Source: Campylobacter sp.
Lineage (GTDB): Bacteria > Campylobacterota > Campylobacteria > Campylobacterales > Campylobacteraceae
Reading direction: 5' to 3'
Assembly: GCF_020024835.1 (NCBI RefSeq)
Contig: NZ_JAHHTD010000040.1
Location: 1-11,921 of the forward strand
DNA length: 11,921 nucleotides
The notes under the pieces are model-generated. The model was not told the DNA's origin, searched no databases, and was given only the letters and a program-made list of their open reading frames with translations. Positions 6,993 through 11,921 of the stretch are shown one piece after another (position 1 is the first letter of the stretch; each line of letters opens with the position of its first letter). Position numbers and translations under genes: made by a program.

Positions 6993-7433
6993 TTAAATTT
7001 TAATGTCCCAAAAGAATTTTATCCATTCTGTAGTTTCTTTGATATAAAATTCAGGAATTAATAAAGCTGAAGATTTATAAAAAATAGTAGCAACTTTAAG
7101 TTCTAAATGCGGATATTTTTCCATCAAAACTTTTTTGATTTCCATCATTGTTTCACCACTATCAATAATATCATCTATTAAAAGAACTTTTTTATAAATA
7201 CTAAGATCTGGAATATTAAAAATCTTAATCGTATCTAATTTTTGAGTATCTTCATAATGGATAGAATTTAAAGAAAAAAGATTTCTATTATCTAAACCCT
7301 CTGCTAAAAAATGCCCCAAAGTCATACCACCTCTTGCAATAGCAAGCAAAACTTCTGGAGAAAATTCTTCTTGAATTTTACAAGTAAAAGAGATAATTTC
7401 CTTTTGAAATTCTTCATAAGAATAATAATACAT
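6993..7433 (-). CDS. Purine (xanthine/guanine-type) phosphoribosyltransferase
   Basis: 146 residues from the ATG at 7431-7433. The PRPP-binding motif is clear: VLLIDDIIDSGETM at 83-96. An ARGG loop lies at 33-36 (Gpt: 'SRGG'), and a C-terminal TTEWIKFFWD corresponds to the 'dTWIeqpWD' of E. coli Gpt. Such enzymes join a free purine base to PRPP, making the nucleotide and pyrophosphate in the cytosol. An upstream in-frame ATG would give 157 residues and overlap the permease gene by 32 bases; I prefer 7433 because AGGA at 7442-7445 is well placed for it and the preceding stop is one base away. It follows the purine permease directly, which suggests uptake and trapping of the same base. Base specificity (guanine, xanthine or hypoxanthine) cannot be read from sequence. 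Confidence 0.85.
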   Translation of the reverse strand: MYYYSYEEFQKEIISFTCKIQEEFSPEVLLAIARGGMTLGHFLAEGLDNRNLFSLNSIHYEDTQKLDTIKIFNIPDLSIYKKVLLIDDIIDSGETMMEIKKVLMEKYPHLELKVATIFYKSSALLIPEFYIKETTEWIKFFWDIKI

Positions 7434-7434
7434 T

Positions 7435-8757
7435 TTAATGTCCTGTGAAATGTAATATAAAAACAAGCAAAGAAATAAAACTTAAAACAACTATGCCGAA
7501 GTTAATCCGCATAAATTCTCTTTGCACAAAACACATAAATAAATAAGCAATAAAACCAAAAGCAAAACCTGTTGTAATTGAATAAGTCAAGGGCATCATA
7601 ATGATAATAAAAAATGCACTCACTGCAATACTTGTATCTTTAAAATTAATATTTGTAACTTCCATAAACATTAATATCCCTACTAAAACTAATATAGGAT
7701 AGATAGAATTTGCAGGGATAGCCTTAAATACAGGAAGTAAAAATAAAGTAAAAATAAAACAAATTGCTGTTACTAATGCGGTAAGTCCTGTTCTACCACC
7801 TGCTTCTACTCCTGCTGAACTTTCCACAAATGCAGTAACGGTTGAAGTTCCAACTACTGCACCAAGTGCTGAACTTGCAGCATCAACGCCTAGTGTTTTA
7901 CCTAGTTTTTTTTCTCCCATTTTAGGATCATCAAAAATTTTTCCTCTTGATCCAACCCCTGTGATAGTTCCTACGCTATCAAAAAGTTGAGTAACAAAAA
8001 AAGTTAATATGATAGGTATCATACTAAGTTCTAATGCCCCTATAATATCAAGCTTTCCAAATATGGCACTTAAGCCATTTTCACCTTCGAAAATAGGTAA
8101 AGAAAAAATTCTTTCTGGAAAAACAGCATCGTTTATGTTAAAAATCCAAGCAAAAAGCGAACTAACAAAAACCGCTAAAATAAATGCTGCTTTAATCTTC
8201 CAAGCCCAAAAGGCAAAAACCAAAAATAAGCCAAATATGCCAAATAAAACATTAGAATTTGAAAAATCTCCCAAAGTTACCAATGTTGCATCACTTTTGA
8301 CAATTATACCCATTTGCACAAGCCCCATAAAAGCTATAAAAGTTCCAATACCTGCTGAAATTGCTTTTCTTAAATCATTAGGAATACTTCTAATAACCCA
8401 AATTCTAAAATTAGTAAAAGAAAGTAAAGTAAATATCATACCGGATAAAAATACTGCACCCAAGGCTGTTTGCCACGGAATTTGATAAGTATTACAAACA
8501 CTAAAGGTAAAATACGCATTTAATCCCATACCTACACTCATAGCTACAGGTGTATTTGAAACAAAGGCATTTAAAGTGGTTGCAATGATACTCACTAAAG
8601 CTGTCGCTACAATTAAAGCCTCCAAGGGCATACCAGAAGCACTCATTATATTTGCATTTACTGGTATGATATAAATCATTGCTAAAAAAGTAGCAATACC
8701 TGCATAAATTTCTGTTTTTACACTACTTTTATGCTCTTTTAGTTTAAAAAAATCCAT
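7435..8757 (-). CDS. NCS2 family purine permease (AzgA/GhxP/PbuG-like)
   Basis: 440 residues with about 12-14 membrane segments, normal for the AzgA-like branch of NCS2 purine transporters. Diagnostic stretches are TEIYAGIATFLAMIYIIPVN near the N-terminus, PVAMSVGMGLNAYFTF at 70-85 (the half-helix before the substrate site), QLFDSVGTITGVGSRGKIFD at 257-276, and GTSTVTAFVESSAGVEAGGR at 303-322, with Glu312 in the place of the conserved acidic residue. It should bring adenine, guanine or hypoxanthine across the inner membrane with protons. AAGGA at 8764-8768 precedes the ATG. It begins 12 bases after mqnE ends and is followed after one base by the phosphoribosyltransferase, so the three are very probably one operon. 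Confidence 0.9.
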   Translation of the reverse strand: MDFFKLKEHKSSVKTEIYAGIATFLAMIYIIPVNANIMSASGMPLEALIVATALVSIIATTLNAFVSNTPVAMSVGMGLNAYFTFSVCNTYQIPWQTALGAVFLSGMIFTLLSFTNFRIWVIRSIPNDLRKAISAGIGTFIAFMGLVQMGIIVKSDATLVTLGDFSNSNVLFGIFGLFLVFAFWAWKIKAAFILAVFVSSLFAWIFNINDAVFPERIFSLPIFEGENGLSAIFGKLDIIGALELSMIPIILTFFVTQLFDSVGTITGVGSRGKIFDDPKMGEKKLGKTLGVDAASSALGAVVGTSTVTAFVESSAGVEAGGRTGLTALVTAICFIFTLFLLPVFKAIPANSIYPILVLVGILMFMEVTNINFKDTSIAVSAFFIIIMMPLTYSITTGFAFGFIAYLFMCFVQREFMRINFGIVVLSFISLLVFILHFTGH

Positions 8758-8769
8758 TTTTTTCCTTAA

Positions 8770-9834
8770 TTAATAAATTTTTAATTCATTATATAAACTA
8801 TCGCGTTCTATAGCAATATAACCTGAACTTTGTATCATTTCTACAAAAGTTTTTAAACTTAAACCATTGGCACTTTTTGCACCGCCAGCACTTTGAATAC
8901 TTTCTTTTTCAATAGTCCCGTCTAAGTCATTAGCCCCAAAATCTTGTGCAACCATAGCTAAATTTATCCCCATAGTAGCCCAATAAGCCTTGATATTTTT
9001 AATATTATCAAGAATAATTCTCGCAATAGAAAGTGTTTTTAAAATTTCAACTGATCCTAAAGGCTTTTTACCTGTGATAAAACTATTATCTTGCTGCCAT
9101 ACTAGTGGAATAAAAGCATTAAATCCTCCGGTTTGATCTTGAAGCTCTCTTAATCTTATCATATGATTGATCCTATGTTTTCTATCTTCAATATGACCAA
9201 AAAGCATAGTTGCATTACTTTGCCTTCCTTTTTTATGCCAAAGTTTGTGGATTTTTAACCAATTTTGACTATCAACCTTGCCACGACAAATTTTCTTACG
9301 AATTTCTTCATCAAAAATTTCAGCTCCTCCTCCAGGCATAGAATCAACACCATAATCGAGCATTTTTTCTATAATTTGCTCATAGCTCATATTAAAAGTT
9401 CTACTTAAAAAATCAACTTCTGCGGCGGTTAAAGCTTTAATGTGCAAAAAAGGATATTTTTGCTTAATCATTTTAAAAATTTCTAAATACCATTCCAATG
9501 AAATATTTTTATTATGTGCTGAAACGATATGAATTTCTTTAGTGTCTCTTTGCACCGTTTCATCGACAATACTCATAATTTGTTCATAAGTCATAGTGTA
9601 TGGATTGGGATTTTTTCTATGAGCAGAAAAAGCACAAAATTTACAAGTATCAGCACAGATATTAGTGGGATTAATATGACGATTTATATTAAAATAGACT
9701 TTATTTCCGTGAAGATTAGTGCGAATTTTTTGAGCATATTTTCCTAAAGTAAAAAGATCAAGGTCCCAAAGCTTATTGGCTTCTTCTTCATTTAATCTTT
9801 CTTTGTTTTCTAATTTTTGAATAATTGTTTGCAT
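8770..9834 (-). CDS. mqnE: Aminodeoxyfutalosine synthase MqnE (radical SAM)
   Basis: 354 residues. A radical SAM [4Fe-4S] site is present as CADTCKFC (Cys60, Cys64, Cys67) after NPTNIC. MqnE rather than MqnC is indicated by KEIHIVSAHN (99-108), KALTAAEVDF, SNATMLFGHIE (206-216), LRELQDQTGGFNAFIPL and IKAYWATMGINLAMVAQDFG (281-300), plus the shared PGGGAEIF at 167-174. The enzyme adds the SAM adenosyl radical to 3-[(1-carboxyvinyl)oxy]benzoate, giving 6-amino-6-deoxyfutalosine in the futalosine route to menaquinone. The ATG at 9832-9834 has only a weak ribosome binding site (TCTGG region), unlike its neighbours. It heads the mqnE-permease-phosphoribosyltransferase string and diverges from the GlnD-like gene with 108 bases between them. 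Confidence 0.93.
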   Translation of the reverse strand: MQTIIQKLENKERLNEEEANKLWDLDLFTLGKYAQKIRTNLHGNKVYFNINRHINPTNICADTCKFCAFSAHRKNPNPYTMTYEQIMSIVDETVQRDTKEIHIVSAHNKNISLEWYLEIFKMIKQKYPFLHIKALTAAEVDFLSRTFNMSYEQIIEKMLDYGVDSMPGGGAEIFDEEIRKKICRGKVDSQNWLKIHKLWHKKGRQSNATMLFGHIEDRKHRINHMIRLRELQDQTGGFNAFIPLVWQQDNSFITGKKPLGSVEILKTLSIARIILDNIKNIKAYWATMGINLAMVAQDFGANDLDGTIEKESIQSAGGAKSANGLSLKTFVEMIQSSGYIAIERDSLYNELKIY

Positions 9835-9865
9835 TATTTAACCAGATTTAAAATTTAAAAACTTA

Positions 9866-9871
9866 ATTATA
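9866..9871 (-). promoter_or_regulatory. -10 box for the mqnE operon
   Basis: TATAAT on the minus strand, 32 bases upstream of the mqnE ATG, in AT-rich DNA without a visible -35 hexamer. Predicted leader about 25 nt. Chance matches occur in such DNA, but position and perfect hexamer fit. Confidence 0.5.
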
Positions 9872-9904
9872 TTTTTAACTTACTTAAAATTTAATACAAA
9901 TTAT

Positions 9905-9910
9905 TATAAT
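9905..9910 (+). promoter_or_regulatory. -10 box for the GlnD-like gene
   Basis: Perfect TATAAT, 33 bases before the TTG start at 9943, with AAGGA at 9932-9936 in the resulting leader. Together with the mqnE -10 it makes a compact divergent promoter region. Confidence 0.55.
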
Positions 9911-9942
9911 ATGACTTAAAAAATATATTTTAAGGATATTTT

Positions 9943-11921
9943 TTGAGTCTTAGTGTAGAAAAAATTCAAAAATTGAAATTTTCTTTGAAGAATTATGAAA
10001 TTTATTGTTCGAAATTTTTTTTAAAACAAGGATCTTTTAGCTATCATCATTCTAAAGAAATTGATCATTTTATAAAAAATGTATATGAGTTGATTTTAGA
10101 TGATTTTTTTGATAATTTTTTTCCACATGAGGATAAAATTCCTTTATGCATTATAGCTATAAAACAATATGCAAAAATGAATTTAAGTATAAAAGAAAAT
10201 ATAGATTTACTCTTAATATATAAGGATATTAAAGCTTATAATATAAAACCTTTAATGAAAAATTTTTTAGGAATTTTAAATGATATAAATCTTAATATAA
10301 ATTACCAAATTTGTGAGCTTAATGGAATTTACAACATAGTAAAAAATGAAATTAAGCAAGATATTTTACAACACAGATTTATTTGTGGTTCTAAAATTTT
10401 ATTTAAGCAAATTAAAGAAAAAATCACGCAAATACAAGATGAATTTAAAGATAATTTTACTTACAAAATTCTCAAAAATTTTAATCCTTACAAACAAGCA
10501 CTATTAAAACAAGAATTTAACATTAATACAAATCTTGGCGGACTCAATGAGCAATTAGAAATAGAAAATTTAAGTATTTTGCATAAAGATGGTCCGAAAA
10601 ATTATATGTTAAATTTTATTAATGAAAAAGAATTGAGTGAATTTAAACTTGCAAGTGATTTTTTATTTTCATTAAAATGCGCAATGAATCTTTTAGAGGA
10701 AAAAAATACAAGTGTATTCTTAATACAAAATACTCAAAATCTTGCAAATTTAATGTATATAAAAGAAAAGAAAAATTTAAATCTTAATTTTATACTCACA
10801 CAAAAAGCTCTACAGGCTATGCACACTTGCGGAATTTACACTCATTTTTTAGCAAGAAATATACAAAAGCAACAATGTCAAAATTTTGATTTTTTAGAAG
10901 ATGATTGCTTTATTTATAATGAAAATGAAAGTAATTTAGAAAAAATTTTAATGATACTTTTAAAATTAGATGATAAAAATTATTATTTTGATATCAATCT
11001 AGTTTTTGCACTCAAACGTTCAAAAAATAACATAAAAAATTTAGATTTTTTTGAAGCTATTTTAAGACGCAAACACTCTTATAGTATGTTAAGATTATTG
11101 TTAGTAGATGCTAATCTTTTAAAAGATTTTTGCAAACCTTTAGCTCAAAGTAAATTTTTACTTGAAGAAGAAGGAATATATAGTGCATTAGATAGGGCTT
11201 TGCTTTGTTTATATCATTTTGAAAATAAAAATGAAGATTTAGATGAAGATGTTTTATTGGTATTAAAACTAACCATACTTTTAAGTGCGATTAATGAAAG
11301 TAATGAAATATCCTTAGCAAATATTTATCGGGCTTATGTTGGTAAATTTAATATAGACAATAATAACTTAGAACTTGGAATAAGACTGCTTAAAAACTTC
11401 AATGCTTTTAAAGATATTATCGAAAAAGAGGATATTTACAATCAAACTATAGTATTAAATTTTATATCTAAACTTACCAATTTACACACTCTAAAAATGC
11501 TTTATATTTTATCTTTTTGCAATGCTAAAGCTTTAGGTATAGAAAATAGTTTTTATTATAAAAGTTTAGAAAATTTATATCAAAATGCTCTTGAAGGTTT
11601 TGAAGATGAAAATCTAATAGATGAAAGCCAAAAAAGAGTTAAAAAAGAACAAATTTTAAAAAGAAGTAAAGCTTTTATAAATCTTGATAAACAAACACAA
11701 GATAATATCACCCATATTAAATCTAATTTATTTTTTATCCAAAATAATTTTGAAAAAATAATTAAAATTACCCAAACTGCACAAAAAGAAAAATTCATAT
11801 TTTGGCTTGATAATAATGAAAATTTCATTTTAGAAATCATTATGAATAAAAGTGATAAACTAGAAAATATACTAAATTCTTTGAGTTCTTTAAATTTGAT
11901 TTTTATGGGATTTTTTGAATT
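9943..11921 (+). CDS. Degenerate GlnD-like protein (nucleotidyltransferase/HD pseudoenzyme), 3' end missing
   Basis: An uninterrupted frame of 659 codons runs off the right edge; GlnD is usually 850-900 residues. It starts at TTG with AAGGA six bases upstream. GlnD layout is recognisable. Residues 72-90 align with the nucleotidyltransferase core (GGYGRGEL..SDIDLL), 109-150 with the following helical part, and 192-206 (FNINTNLGGLNEQLE) with 'PNIK.gPGGLRD'. Residues 392-421 and 444-457 match the two HD-domain helices, and 479-507 match the 'LYLLTvADirA.G' region (LKMLYILSFCNAKALG). An ACT-like segment begins near 627. Catalytic residues are changed: the GGYGRGEL block reads KQYAKMNL, SDID reads ENID, HvYtVDeH becomes GIYSALDR, and FHD of the second HD block becomes LSA. 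True GlnD uridylylates PII and reverses it; neither activity is expected here. Role unknown. C. jejuni has a gene annotated as a nucleotidyltransferase next to its mqnE, which may be the orthologue. Confidence 0.75.
   Translation, partial: MSLSVEKIQKLKFSLKNYEIYCSKFFLKQGSFSYHHSKEIDHFIKNVYELILDDFFDNFFPHEDKIPLCIIAIKQYAKMNLSIKENIDLLLIYKDIKAYNIKPLMKNFLGILNDINLNINYQICELNGIYNIVKNEIKQDILQHRFICGSKILFKQIKEKITQIQDEFKDNFTYKILKNFNPYKQALLKQEFNINTNLGGLNEQLEIENLSILHKDGPKNYMLNFINEKELSEFKLASDFLFSLKCAMNLLEEKNTSVFLIQNTQNLANLMYIKEKKNLNLNFILTQKALQAMHTCGIYTHFLARNIQKQQCQNFDFLEDDCFIYNENESNLEKILMILLKLDDKNYYFDINLVFALKRSKNNIKNLDFFEAILRRKHSYSMLRLLLVDANLLKDFCKPLAQSKFLLEEEGIYSALDRALLCLYHFENKNEDLDEDVLLVLKLTILLSAINESNEISLANIYRAYVGKFNIDNNNLELGIRLLKNFNAFKDIIEKEDIYNQTIVLNFISKLTNLHTLKMLYILSFCNAKALGIENSFYYKSLENLYQNALEGFEDENLIDESQKRVKKEQILKRSKAFINLDKQTQDNITHIKSNLFFIQNNFEKIIKITQTAQKEKFIFWLDNNENFILEIIMNKSDKLENILNSLSSLNLIFMGFFE

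Noticed and set aside
7434..7466. Upstream ATG giving a longer phosphoribosyltransferase (157 residues)
   Set aside because: It would overlap the permease gene by 32 bases, and the downstream ATG at 7433 has the better placed AGGA and a start that matches the family.
8009..8485. 158-residue plus-strand open frame opposite the purine permease
   Set aside because: It is the mirror of the permease codons (Lys/Ile/Pro-rich product) and has no family resemblance; the permease is unambiguous.
8770..9834. Reading the radical SAM gene as mqnC
   Set aside because: MqnC and MqnE share the PGGGAEI core, but EIHIVSAHN, SNATMLFGHIE and IKAYWATMGI are MqnE features.
1..11921. CRISPR arrays, tRNA/rRNA genes, insertion sequences, poly-G phase-variable tracts
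   Set aside because: None was seen on reading the window; in particular no long G or C homopolymer of the type used for Campylobacter phase variation.

Overview
The window looks like a piece of a Campylobacter chromosome. The DNA is very AT-rich, -10 boxes read TATAAT with little -35 signal, start codons include TTG, and there is a Campylobacter-type major outer membrane porin with the classic signal peptide. The futalosine-pathway enzyme MqnE also fits Campylobacterota. The species cannot be fixed from sequence alone.

Layout, left to right. (1) Positions 2-526 (+) hold the C-terminal two thirds of a YaaA/UPF0246 protein whose start lies outside the window. It ends in a strong hairpin shared with the convergent porin gene. 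(2) Positions 555-1799 (-) hold the MOMP porin, with its own extended -10 promoter. (3) Positions 1800-2100 are intergenic. They hold the porin promoter, several inverted repeats and a tiny plus-strand reading frame (12 codons, two Cys) with a strong ribosome binding site. (4) Positions 2101-6931 (-) form a tight gene string transcribed torA-like molybdoenzyme, monohaem cytochrome c, GT-C type membrane glycosyltransferase-like protein, GspH/FimT-like pseudopilin. (5) Positions 6993-9834 (-) form a second tight string: mqnE, NCS2 purine permease, purine phosphoribosyltransferase. (6) From 9943 to the right edge (+) runs a large GlnD-like protein, diverging from mqnE and cut by the window end.

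How the parts work together. MqnE acts in menaquinone synthesis, and menaquinol is the likely electron source for the periplasmic Tat-exported TorA-like reductase and its cytochrome. The futalosine route in this group releases adenine. The purine permease and phosphoribosyltransferase that follow mqnE fit purine recovery.

The most unusual points are these. The GlnD-like protein keeps the overall GlnD layout but has lost the catalytic signatures of both its nucleotidyltransferase and its HD hydrolase domain. A Cys-containing mini-ORF lies beside an RNA-type hairpin upstream of the porin. A pseudopilin and a glycosyltransferase-like protein are translationally coupled behind a respiratory reductase. 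No complete novel defence or mobile system was seen, and there are no CRISPR repeats, tRNAs, rRNAs or insertion sequences.
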